The position numbers were made by a program, and so were the translations under genes. 30,052 nucleotides of DNA from a virus, in IMG/VR virus record IMGVR_UViG_3300042321_001441, positions 1-30,052 of that record. One strand, written 5' to 3'. Under the pieces are notes generated by a model that searched no databases, had not been told where the DNA came from, and saw only the letters and a program-made list of their open reading frames with translations. Shown here in pieces: positions 24,322 to 30,052 of the stretch. Each line of letters starts with the position of its first letter. The first letter of the stretch is position 1.

Positions 24322-26144
24322 GCACCCCCGCCTTCCGCCTGGAGGCTGATGGCGCAGACCTCACAGGGATCATTGCCGATCGCCTCCTGTCCATCCGCAT
24401 TACCGACCAGGCCGGGCAGCAATCCGACAGCCTGGAGGTGACGCTCGACGATCGCGCTGCTCAGGTGCCAGTGCCCCGCTCTGGCGCCTGGCTGAAGGTG
24501 TGGCTGGGCTATCGCGGCGAGGGCCTGGCACCGGTCTACATGGGCAGCTATGCCGTCGATGAGGTGGACCTGAGCAACGGCCCCCGGTCCATGGTGATCA
24601 AGGCCACTGCTGCTCAGACCGCACCCGAGCTGGTGAAGGAGCAGCGCTCCCAGAGCTGGCATGACACCACCCTGGGGAAGATCGCCGAGGAGATCGCCAA
24701 GCGCAACGGCCTGCAGCTGGTGCTCAAGGGCAAGCTGGGCGACGTGAAGGTGAAGCATGAGGATCAGACCAGCGAGTCCGACCAGAGCTTCCTCACCCGC
24801 CTGGCGGAGAAGTACGGCGCGACGATCAAACCGGCTGACGGCACCCTGATCGTGGCCCCCAGGGGCAAGGGCAGCGCCAGCCCGGTGCCAAACATCTCCG
24901 GCCGGATCAGCGCCGGCCAGGCCGTTGCCCTCGCGCGTCAGGCAGGCTTCACCGGCAACGACGCCATCACCATGGGCGCCATCGCCATGGCGGAATCCGG
25001 TGGCAAGGTGCGGGCGCTGAACAGCAAGCCGCCCGACCTCAGCTATGGCCTGTGGCAGATCAACATGATCGGCGGCCTGGGGCCCGAGCGTCGCCGCCAG
25101 CTGGGTCTGTCGGGCAATGAGCAGCTCTACGACCCGGCGACCAACGCCAGGGCAGCACGGGCGATCTACCAGCAGCAGGGCTTCGGCGCCTGGTCGGTCT
25201 ACCGCTCCGGTGCATACCGCCGCTATCTGGACGCCGCGCGCGCGGGCGCCAACACCACCCTCGGCGGTGTCCCCAGCGGCACGCGCGGGAGCTTCAGCAT
25301 CAAGGCCACCGAAGCAACCGAATGGCGGGCCACGCTCAAGAACCGTGGGGCCTATGACGCGGTGAAGGTCAAGTACCTGGACCGGGAGACCAACAAGGAG
25401 AAGGTGCACACCTCAGGGCAGAGGGGCCCCCTGCCGGTGTTCGAGGAGAAGCAGCTGTTCCGCAACGAGGAGGAAGCGAAGCAGGCTGCAGACAGCAAGC
25501 TCGAGGCGCTCAAGTCCGGCGAGGTGCGCATCAGCGTGACGACGCCCGGCCGGCCGGAGTTGAATGCCGACGGCGACATCACCCTCTCCGGCTTCCGCGC
25601 TGAGGTGGACGGCACCTGGCTAATCAAGGAGGTGGTGCATGAGCTGGCCGGCGGAGGGTTCACCACCCGGGTCGAGTGCGGCACCCAGGGTGAGGAGAAC
25701 ACGGATTGGGCCAGCGGGGAGGGAGCGAACAACGGCAAGCCGGCGACCGAGAAGGCTGCGTTGCTGGCGAAGGCCGCGGCCGGCGCCAGGGGGATGAACA
25801 CCAGGGGCGGGCCAGACGGCGGCAACAACGCTTGCGTCTATGCCGTCAACAAGGTACTAAGGGGCGCAGGAATTACTCCGCCGTGGGGCAATAGCAACTA
25901 CGTCCCCACCGTGCGCAGCACGCTGGCGGGCGGCGCCGGCACCCTGCTATCAGGGCCCGAGCCTGGCGCCATCGCTATCATGCGCGACAACGGCAACCCG
26001 CCCTATCCCCACATCGGCATCGTGCAGAACGATGGATCGATCATCAGCAACAGCTCCAGCAAGGGGACCTTCAGCTGGGTTGCACGGCCGAGTGGCTACA
26101 CCAGCTACTACGGGCGCACTCCTGAATACTGGCGGCTGAAGTAA
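24318..26144 (+). CDS. D: Tail hub protein D with inserted lytic transglycosylase and C-terminal CHAP/NlpC-like peptidase domain
   Basis: The hub fold (P2 gpD) is split. Residues ~1-192 carry LEADGADLTGIIADRLLSIR and SESDQSFLTRLAEKYGATI; residues ~325-455 carry RGAYDAVKVKYLD, EEAKQAADSKLEALKSGEV and TLSGFRAEVDGTWLIKEVVH. Between them (~197-310) is an SLT-type lytic transglycosylase with candidate catalytic Glu226 (AMAESGG) and GLWQIN at 244-249. After a linker, residues ~490-608 form a papain-like amidase/peptidase with candidate Cys506 (NNACVYAV) and His565 (YPHIGIV). The 608-residue length exceeds P2 gpD (~387). It would open peptidoglycan as the tail penetrates. It overlaps X (ATGA). Confidence 0.9.
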   Translation: MSTPAFRLEADGADLTGIIADRLLSIRITDQAGQQSDSLEVTLDDRAAQVPVPRSGAWLKVWLGYRGEGLAPVYMGSYAVDEVDLSNGPRSMVIKATAAQTAPELVKEQRSQSWHDTTLGKIAEEIAKRNGLQLVLKGKLGDVKVKHEDQTSESDQSFLTRLAEKYGATIKPADGTLIVAPRGKGSASPVPNISGRISAGQAVALARQAGFTGNDAITMGAIAMAESGGKVRALNSKPPDLSYGLWQINMIGGLGPERRRQLGLSGNEQLYDPATNARAARAIYQQQGFGAWSVYRSGAYRRYLDAARAGANTTLGGVPSGTRGSFSIKATEATEWRATLKNRGAYDAVKVKYLDRETNKEKVHTSGQRGPLPVFEEKQLFRNEEEAKQAADSKLEALKSGEVRISVTTPGRPELNADGDITLSGFRAEVDGTWLIKEVVHELAGGGFTTRVECGTQGEENTDWASGEGANNGKPATEKAALLAKAAAGARGMNTRGGPDGGNNACVYAVNKVLRGAGITPPWGNSNYVPTVRSTLAGGAGTLLSGPEPGAIAIMRDNGNPPYPHIGIVQNDGSIISNSSSKGTFSWVARPSGYTSYYGRTPEYWRLK

Positions 26145-26167
26145 CCTGCATGGATCGGGGTCCCACT

Positions 26168-26455
26168 ATGCCGGAGCACGAGGTCTCGCACGGAGACATC
26201 TACCACAAGCTCGGCGCCCTGGAGGGGAAGCTCGATGCTGTCATGGTGTCCGTTGCGGAGAAGCGAACAGACCTGGCCGATGCGTTCAAGCGGCTGGTCG
26301 AGGTAGAGAAGCGCGTGGCCCAGGGCGTCATCCTGGCGGTGGTGATCAGCCTGATTGCACCGGTGCTGTGGTCGGCAGTTGGGGCCCGGCTACACTTCGG
26401 TGGACCACCGGCTGAGGCCAGCAGCCATGACTCAAGAACCGGGGCTGCTCCCTGA
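26168..26455 (+). CDS. Small one-pass membrane protein of the lysis cassette
   Basis: I prefer ATG 26168 over ATG 26150, since the longer form adds only MDRGPT and has no ribosome site; neither is strong. The 95-residue product has a charged helical N-terminus (YHKLGALEGKLDAVMVSVAE, LADAFKRLVEVEKRVAQG), then a single membrane segment (about residues 56-75, VILAVVISLIAPVLWSAVGA) and a short polar tail. Coiled N-terminus with one C-terminal membrane helix recalls small phage-lysis membrane factors, but the orientation differs from a standard holin. The function is unknown. Its last 29 bases overlap the C39-like peptidase gene. Confidence 0.55.
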   Translation: MPEHEVSHGDIYHKLGALEGKLDAVMVSVAEKRTDLADAFKRLVEVEKRVAQGVILAVVISLIAPVLWSAVGARLHFGGPPAEASSHDSRTGAAP

Positions 26456-27176
26456 CATCGTTCCGTTCTTCGAGCACTGGAAAGGCCTCCCTCATCAACG
26501 GGCCGGTGCTCAGCAGTTCTGGGAGGCGGTGCCGGCCAGCCTGAAGCGCCGCGACGCCAGCTGGTATCAGACCTGGCAGGGGGCGGGGAAGCAGGAGCAG
26601 CCGCGCACGCTCAGCAACCCGCTGCAGGTGCCCTACTACAGCCAGCGCGACTCGGCCACCGCGCACGCGCTCAGGATGTGCTTCAGCTCCAGCTGCGCCA
26701 TGCTCCTGGAGACCCTCAAGCCGGGGACGCTCAAGGGCCCGAACGGCGACGACACCTACCTGGGTCGGGTGCTGCGCTATGGCGACACCACCGAGGCCCC
26801 GAACCAGATCAAGGCGCTGGCGCACTATGGCGTAACCGCCCACCTGGACCAGACCTGTGGGATCGATGACGTCAAGGCGCAGATCGACAAGGGGATCCCG
26901 GTGCCCCTCGGCTGCATCCACAAGGGCGGCCTCGGCAACCTCTACGGCGACGGCCACTGGCTGATCGCCATCGGCTACGACGCCACCAACTTCATCGTCC
27001 ACGACCCGTTTGGCGAGATGGACGTGCTGAGCGGCGGTTACATCAACAACTGGGGCGCCAGGCTGCGCTACTCGTTCAAGAACTTCTGCCGCCGGTGGGA
27101 GGTGGTGCCATCAGGCAACAGCTACCGGTACGCGCCCGGCAACGGCTGGGCCATCATTGCTCAACCCATCACCTGA
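26427..27176 (+). CDS. C39-like cysteine peptidase
   Basis: I start it at ATG 26427 (MTQEPG), although an in-frame GTG lies at 26355 within the previous gene. The 249-residue product has the C39/papain-like plan: LQVPYYSQRDS at 66-76, the nucleophile region MCFSSSCAMLL with likely catalytic Cys85, GHWLIAIGYD with His177, and VHDPFG with Asp193. There is no signal peptide. From memory, proteins with the RMCFSSSCAML motif are frequent in cyanobacteria and cyanophages. It may cut peptide cross-links in the wall during lysis, next to the lysozyme, or may process a virion protein. The substrate is inferred only from its neighbours. Confidence 0.75.
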   Translation: MTQEPGLLPDIVPFFEHWKGLPHQRAGAQQFWEAVPASLKRRDASWYQTWQGAGKQEQPRTLSNPLQVPYYSQRDSATAHALRMCFSSSCAMLLETLKPGTLKGPNGDDTYLGRVLRYGDTTEAPNQIKALAHYGVTAHLDQTCGIDDVKAQIDKGIPVPLGCIHKGGLGNLYGDGHWLIAIGYDATNFIVHDPFGEMDVLSGGYINNWGARLRYSFKNFCRRWEVVPSGNSYRYAPGNGWAIIAQPIT

Positions 27177-27186
27177 GGAGGTCACC

Positions 27187-27351
27187 ATGCAACTGGATTC
27201 TGCGCACGTTGAGGTGCTGATCGGCTTCGGCCTGTTCTTCCTGTCGGAGGGCCTGTCGCTGGCTCCCAAGGTCAAGTCGAACGGTGTGCTCCAGCTGCTG
27301 CTGAGTGCCGCTCGTCGGGCCTACCCCTACTCGCCCAAGGGTCGCCGCTGA
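27187..27351 (+). CDS. Small membrane protein, possible holin
   Basis: This 54-residue product has a strong GAGGAGGT site before ATG 27187, arguing for high expression. Residues ~8-24 (VEVLIGFGLFFLSEGLSL) form one membrane segment, followed by a Lys-containing loop (PKVKSNGVLQLLLSAARRAY) and a very basic tail (SPKGRR). Directly before an unleadered lysozyme and coupled to it (TGATG), a holin role is natural. The single membrane helix with a basic C-tail would be class III-like. The annotation as holin is inference from place and shape. Confidence 0.6.
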   Translation: MQLDSAHVEVLIGFGLFFLSEGLSLAPKVKSNGVLQLLLSAARRAYPYSPKGRR

Positions 27352-27794
27352 TGGCGCTGATCGATCACAACCGCCTGATCCGTCAGCTGCGGCTGCACGA
27401 GGGCGAGCGGCTCAAGCCGTACCGGTGCACCGCCGGCAAACTGACGATCGGCGTCGGCCGCAACCTCGAGGACCGCGGCATCACGGCGCAGGAGTCGGCC
27501 TACCTGCTCAGCAACGACATCAGCTCCACCCAGGCGGCGCTGCTGAAGGCGCTGCCATGGGCGGGGAACCTCGATGACGTGCGGCAGCGGGTGCTGATCG
27601 ACATGGCGTTCAACATGGGCCTGGGCACGCTGCTGACGTTCAAGCGGACGCTGGCGGCAGTGCAGGCCGGGCAGTATCAGCAGGCGGCGGTGATGATGCT
27701 CGACTCGCGCTGGGCCGGCCAGGTTGGGCAGCGCGCGAAGCGGCTGAGTCAGATGATGGCGACAGGACAGGATCCGCGCGAGCTGCTCGCCTAG
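27351..27794 (+). CDS. Endolysin: T4-type lysozyme (GH24 muramidase)
   Basis: This 147-residue protein carries the complete GH24 catalytic triad in the E-x8-[DC]-x5-T form: Glu17 (RLHEGE), Cys26 and Thr32 (CTAGKLTIGVGRN). The rest has the expected helical lobe (LIDMAFNMGLGTLLTFKRTL, SRWAGQVGQRAKRL). It cuts the MurNAc-GlcNAc bond of peptidoglycan. There is no signal peptide, so it needs a holin to reach the wall. It is coupled to the small membrane gene before it, and the operon ends 20 bases after it with a strong terminator. Family and activity are clear. Confidence 0.93.
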   Translation: MALIDHNRLIRQLRLHEGERLKPYRCTAGKLTIGVGRNLEDRGITAQESAYLLSNDISSTQAALLKALPWAGNLDDVRQRVLIDMAFNMGLGTLLTFKRTLAAVQAGQYQQAAVMMLDSRWAGQVGQRAKRLSQMMATGQDPRELLA

Positions 27795-27813
27795 CCTGAG
27801 GCAGGGACTGCTG

Positions 27814-27845
27814 AGCCCCCGGAACTGGTGGACCGGGGGCTTTTC
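27814..27845 (+). terminator. Rho-independent terminator of the late operon
   Basis: The stem AGCCCCCGG (27814-27822) pairs perfectly with CCGGGGGCT (27833-27841) around a 10-base loop and is followed by TTTTCC. It closes the plus-strand structural and lysis genes. No T-run exists for the opposite strand. Confidence 0.9.
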
Positions 27846-27855
27846 CTTGCGGCGG

Positions 27856-28044
27856 TCAAGCCGCCAACAGCCGGCGCACCGTGCTGCGGGAACAGCCGAG
27901 GCGATCGGCGATGGCCTGCTGGGTGAGGCCGTCGCGGCGCCACCGGCGGGCGCGTTGCTGGCGGGACTCGGTGGCCCAGAAGAGGACCACCAGGGGGAGC
28001 AGGACGAGGGCGAGGGCCCAGGCGGCGATGCAGGTGATGGACAT
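27856..28044 (-). CDS. Small membrane-anchored helix-turn-helix protein
   Basis: The 62-residue product joins a hydrophobic segment (~residues 4-23, CIAAWALALVLLPLVVLF) to a basic linker (SRQQRARRWRRDG) and a helix-turn-helix of the resolvase/Hin type (LTQQAIADRLGCSRSTVRRL, residues 40-59). It could be a membrane-tethered DNA binder or a degraded transposase or invertase fragment. No ribosome site precedes ATG 28044 (a CCCCCC run lies there). It faces the late operon tail to tail, with only the terminator between. I cannot assign a target; expression is uncertain. Confidence 0.55.
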   Translation of the reverse strand: MSITCIAAWALALVLLPLVVLFWATESRQQRARRWRRDGLTQQAIADRLGCSRSTVRRLLAA

Positions 28045-28157
28045 GGGGGGAACCGGCCAATGCCGGGCGATGGGGTGGGTCGGCGGCGCGCTCGGCCTGC
28101 CGATGGGCCCAAGGTAGAGGCGCGGCTAACCCACCGCCCCGCACTCGCAACAATCCG

Positions 28158-28559
28158 TCACACTCCCAGGTCGTCGCTCACCCGCGCCGCCGCCGCGCGC
28201 CCTGCGTTCTCGACCAGGTGCGCATACCGCCGCGTGCTCTGCAGGCTGGTGTGCCCCAGCAGCTGGCCCACCACGTCCAGGCCATGCCCCGCGCTCAGCC
28301 CGTAGCTGGCGAACGTGTGCCGCAGGTCGTGCGGCCGGCAGTCCACCAGACCCACCTCATCCCGCAGCTCCTTCCACAGCGAGTGGTAGCCACCCAGCGG
28401 CTGCCCCGGCCGGCCGCCAGCGATCACCCACTCCCCGCCATCCGGGGGCTGCTGCGCACGCAGCTCCTCGAGGATCTCCATCGCCCTGGGCACCAGCAGC
28501 ACCCGCCGGGCACGGCCCGTCCGCCGGCTCCGGCTGGGCCAGGGCAACGATCTGATCAT
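28158..28559 (-). pseudogene. Tyrosine integrase, C-terminal catalytic half only
   Basis: The reading gives a 133-residue product that begins just before the beta-hairpin (RSRRTGRARRVLLVPRAMEI). It contains the C-terminal catalytic set of tyrosine recombinases: HDLRH with His77 and Arg80, LLGH with His103, and RYAHL with the likely nucleophile Tyr112. The N-terminal core-binding domain and the first catalytic Arg are absent; a stop lies immediately upstream of the first Met. Full-length phage integrases are ~330-400 residues. It cannot act alone as a recombinase. The missing part was probably removed when the upstream sequence was joined at the break near 28560. Confidence 0.85.
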
Positions 28560-28791
28560 TCACCGGCTGACCCTCCAGCTCGGCGGCGATGCGCTCCAGG
28601 AAATTCGATGCTGCTTCGATGCCTTCCATGTACTTCGGATGGCAGATGTCGCCGATTAGGCTCATCGTTCTATCCGCAGCAACGCGGAGAGCGGCAGCGG
28701 CCAACGGTGATGCAATAGGGCGCCTATCGGCATCCCACTGTTCAATCACCCCATCCAGCACCGCTTGAGCGGCGAGAGAGAGTTCAGTCAT
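28357..28791 (-). CDS. Chimeric ORF: cyanobacterial-type small protein running out of frame into the integrase
   Basis: Residues 1-75 (28567-28791) look like a complete small protein: MTELSLAAQAVLDGVIEQW, then AAAALRVAADRTMSL and the end FLERIAAELEGQ. I recall a family of ~75-100-residue cyanobacterial proteins that begin MxELSxAAQAVLDA and end IAAELEGQ. Here no stop follows GQ. The frame runs on to 28357 through the integrase region in the wrong frame, giving a low-complexity Gly/Ala tail of 69 residues that is probably not native. This fits a deletion fusing the small gene to the integrase. No ribosome site is clear. Confidence 0.5.
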   Translation of the reverse strand: MTELSLAAQAVLDGVIEQWDADRRPIASPLAAAALRVAADRTMSLIGDICHPKYMEGIEAASNFLERIAAELEGQPVNDQIVALAQPEPADGPCPAGAAGAQGDGDPRGAACAAAPGWRGVGDRWRPAGAAAGWLPLAVEGAAG

Positions 28792-28817
28792 GCGTTAGAT
28801 GAGAAATGGTGGTGGTA

Positions 28818-28954
28818 AGAGCCCCGATCCGTTCCCACACCGGTCCCACGAATCGCTCTGATCGTGGAGAACGAATCAGGAAAACCGGGGGTTGAATCGG
28901 TCAAAAACGACAGGAAAATCAATGGTTTAGACACTTTGAATTAACCAAGATTAA
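28818..28954. repeat. 137-bp direct repeat, copy 1
   Basis: Identical to 29791-29927 except for one base (C at 28830, T at 29803), with no gaps. Inside are TCCCAC at 28833 and 28844 (11 bp apart), a 6-bp inverted repeat CCACGA/TCGTGG (28846-28851 and 28862-28867), and three GAATC words spaced 23 and 21 bp. It lies next to the broken integrase gene, so an attachment or arm-site role is plausible. Confidence 0.95.
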
Positions 28955-29011
28955 ATAGAACTGCTCAAAATCCCTTTTGATTTCAACAACTTAGCGACCC
29001 TCCAAACTTCT

Positions 29012-29037
29012 GTTCCCACGCAGTTCCCACGCTCAGC
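29012..29037. other. Paired TCCCAC motif (possible recombinase arm site)
   Basis: GTTCCCAC occurs twice (TCCCAC at 29014-29019 and 29025-29030), 11 bp apart, followed by GCTCAGC. Nearly the same arrangement, GTTCTCAC then GTTCCCAC then AGCTCAGC, occurs at 29987-30013. One helical turn spacing fits protein-binding half sites. Confidence 0.5.
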
Positions 29038-29044
29038 GCAACTA

Positions 29045-29061
29045 TTGCGGGTGATCCGCAA
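29045..29061. other. Small inverted repeat
   Basis: TTGCGG (29045-29050) and CCGCAA (29056-29061) form a perfect 6-bp palindrome around GTGAT. It could be an operator or binding site in the gap. There is no T-run for a terminator. Confidence 0.35.
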
Positions 29062-29147
29062 GTATTGGGAGTGATGGCTGATGATGATTTACCGCTGCGA
29101 CACGGTAGACAACTCAGCCATTGAGCCAATGGGCGTTAGCGCGGTGA

Positions 29148-29684
29148 TTAGGAGTTAATAAAAACAGGACGCTCGCAGTTTTCGACCGCCCATCGCAGCC
29201 AATAGGCAAGCCATTCGCCACGTTTGAGGTTGGAATCGTAGATAGGATCGTCTGAAACATCCTCTTCCCTGTAAAAATCGGAGCCCTTTAACAATGGCTT
29301 GGCGTCGGGCTTCGGCGGTGGGTATTGGGCGATGTGATCCGGATGTTTGGCCTTGTAGGCGGCAAGACAGGCTTCGACCTCTTCGACATGTTCAATGGTG
29401 ATCGGCGCGGCCCCGGGGTGGTTAGGTATCAACGGATAGCGTTCTTCCCCGTTGCGCTCAAACCAGCCAGGGGCTCCACTCCGTTCATCGAACATGACAT
29501 GTTTGAGCCCCAAGGCGCTTATTGAGTCGTGCCATGCCGTGTAGGAGGGCCACCGCTGGCTTTGGTGATCGGTTGGTTCACCAAAAGCAGGTGCGTGATC
29601 GAGGCGTTCGACTTTGCAGTCAACCTGAACAAAGTCAGTGCTCCAAGACAGCACTGCTTCTCCGATTTTCAGCGTGTATCCCAT
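29148..29684 (-). CDS. Hypothetical protein between the direct repeats
   Basis: I start it at ATG 29684 (MGYTLKIGEAVLSW), which resembles the usual opening of a phage-associated hypothetical family I recall (GYxLxIGEA, later APAFGEPTDHxxxRWPSYTAW). ATG 29744 would add 20 poorly coding residues. The 178-residue product has conserved-looking motifs APAFGEPTD and RWPSYTAWHD, and an ending RWAVENCERPVFINS. There is no signal peptide or membrane segment. It is the only gene between the two 137-bp repeats and is less GC-rich than its neighbours, which suggests a late arrival. The function is unknown to me. Confidence 0.75.
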   Translation of the reverse strand: MGYTLKIGEAVLSWSTDFVQVDCKVERLDHAPAFGEPTDHQSQRWPSYTAWHDSISALGLKHVMFDERSGAPGWFERNGEERYPLIPNHPGAAPITIEHVEEVEACLAAYKAKHPDHIAQYPPPKPDAKPLLKGSDFYREEDVSDDPIYDSNLKRGEWLAYWLRWAVENCERPVFINS

Positions 29685-29790
29685 GGTCGATGAATTGCGT
29701 TGGTTGGTGGTGGCGGGGCATCCCTGCCCTCGTGAGCCAATCATCCCTCCGACGGGGCCGCTCCGGCAGGGGTTCGTAACAATCCTTCAC

Positions 29791-29927
29791 AGAGCCCCGA
29801 TCTGTTCCCACACCGGTCCCACGAATCGCTCTGATCGTGGAGAACGAATCAGGAAAACCGGGGGTTGAATCGGTCAAAAACGACAGGAAAATCAATGGTT
29901 TAGACACTTTGAATTAACCAAGATTAA
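29791..29927. repeat. 137-bp direct repeat, copy 2
   Basis: A direct copy of 28818-28954 (136 of 137 bases identical), 973 bases away. TCCCAC words lie at 29806 and 29817. Beyond 29927 the sequences diverge, but about 60 bases later both copies again share a TCCCAC pair followed by GCTCAGC. Confidence 0.95.
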
Positions 29928-29986
29928 GTGATGCGCAGGCGTAAAGCCTAGTCGTTCCAACGGGTTACGGGGATCAGCTCAGATCC

Positions 29987-30013
29987 GTTCTCACGTAGTT
30001 CCCACAGCTCAGC
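29987..30013. other. Second paired TCCCAC-type motif
   Basis: TCTCAC at 29989-29994 and TCCCAC at 30000-30005 are 11 bp apart and preceded by GATCC. The order GATCC-GTTCTCAC-GTA-GTTCCCAC resembles the start of the 137-bp repeat. It overlaps the end of a possible minus-strand gene, so a coding explanation for part of it is possible. Confidence 0.45.
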
Positions 30014-30052
30014 CATCGGGCAGGGCCTTCAGCTCGTTCACGATGTCGAGCA
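30009..30052 (-). CDS. Possible C-terminus of a minus-strand gene (partial)
   Basis: At the right edge the minus strand reads LDIVNELKALPDG followed by TGA (30009-30011). The codon choice and amphipathic helix look coding, and the gene would continue outside the window. Only 14 codons are visible, so the product cannot be named. It may be host DNA or more prophage. Confidence 0.3.
   Translation of the reverse strand, partial: LDIVNELKALPDG

Larger units (their letters stand above)
28792..29147. other. Gene-free region: first copy of the direct repeat and possible arm sites
   Basis: I see no gene in these ~355 bases. It is more A/T-rich than the rest. It contains direct-repeat copy 1, a TCCCAC pair at 29014-29030, and a small inverted repeat at 29045-29061. 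Short open frames such as one near 29081 are too short to support. Confidence 0.7.

Noticed and set aside
27327-28153. Longer minus-strand frames over the lysozyme and terminator
   Set aside because: They are in other frames than the helix-turn-helix peptide, cover the well-identified lysozyme and give Arg/Pro-rich low-complexity products.
28818-28954. A tRNA gene or tRNA fragment as integration target (GGGGGTTGAATC looks like a T-arm)
   Set aside because: I could not find an acceptor stem, anticodon arm or CCA-compatible end in either copy or on either strand.
29081-29158. Short plus-strand ORF starting ATGATG and ending near the hypothetical gene
   Set aside because: It has only about 25 codons, no strong start signal and no family. 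It overlaps the stop region of the minus gene.
28818-30013. CRISPR array suggested by repeated TCCCAC words
   Set aside because: The words are only 6-8 bases and come in pairs 11 bp apart. There are no regular repeat-spacer units and no cas genes.
29948-30016. A 22-codon minus-strand ORF (MAELWELRENGSELIPVTRWND, shortened here in meaning to 'MAELWE...')
   Set aside because: It is too short to support. It overlaps the end of another possible frame and the TCCCAC pair, and has no partner in the first repeat copy.

Overview
The window holds the right-hand part of a tailed-phage (myovirus) genome, most likely an integrated and partly decayed prophage. It covers head completion, a whole contractile P2-type tail, lysis genes, and a recombination-scarred end. 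The DNA is GC-rich and almost all genes are on the plus strand, packed with ATGA/TGATG overlaps. The host is probably a high-GC (pico)cyanobacterium. This rests on recalled family resemblances only: a 122-aa structural protein and a C39-like peptidase of a kind I associate with cyanophages, and a small protein family (28567-28791) I associate with Synechococcus/Cyanobium-like genomes. A freshwater proteobacterial host cannot be excluded.

Layout. 1-4 kb: end of the portal gene, a prohead protease/major capsid fusion, a DUF2190 cement protein, and small head-tail joining and tail-completion genes, including a 49-aa membrane peptide. 4-7 kb: baseplate genes in P2 order, V - PAAR - W - J - I. 7-14.4 kb: the place where P2 carries H and G holds eight adsorption or structural genes instead, among them a DUF4815 protein, a second large baseplate-type protein and two fibre proteins. 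14.5-26.1 kb: FI (sheath, with an inserted domain), FII (tube), E and E' (frameshift pair), T (tape measure), U (extended), a 1307-aa tailspike inserted between U and X, then X and D. The D hub has a transglycosylase inserted in it and a second, probable cysteine-peptidase domain at its C-terminus.

26.1-27.8 kb is a lysis cassette: a small membrane protein, a C39-like cysteine peptidase, a 54-aa membrane peptide and a T4-type lysozyme, closed by a strong rho-independent terminator. Beyond it the strand switches. There is a 62-aa peptide pairing a membrane segment with a helix-turn-helix, a tyrosine integrase reduced to its C-terminal half, and a chimeric ORF over the break. Then two 137-bp direct repeats, 973 bp apart, bracket one hypothetical gene. 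Each repeat carries paired TCCCAC motifs spaced 11 bp apart, and a further pair follows each repeat. This end looks like an attachment or arm-site region that has been duplicated or rearranged.

How the genes work together: the capsid is processed and capped by the first block and joined to a sheath-and-tube tail built on the W/J/I/D baseplate. Adsorption would use the 7-14 kb fibres and the tailspike, local cell-wall opening the D hub, and release the C39-like peptidase and lysozyme. No repressor, replication gene or small terminase lies in the window. The integrase fragment lacks its first catalytic arginine, so excision by its own enzyme is doubtful.
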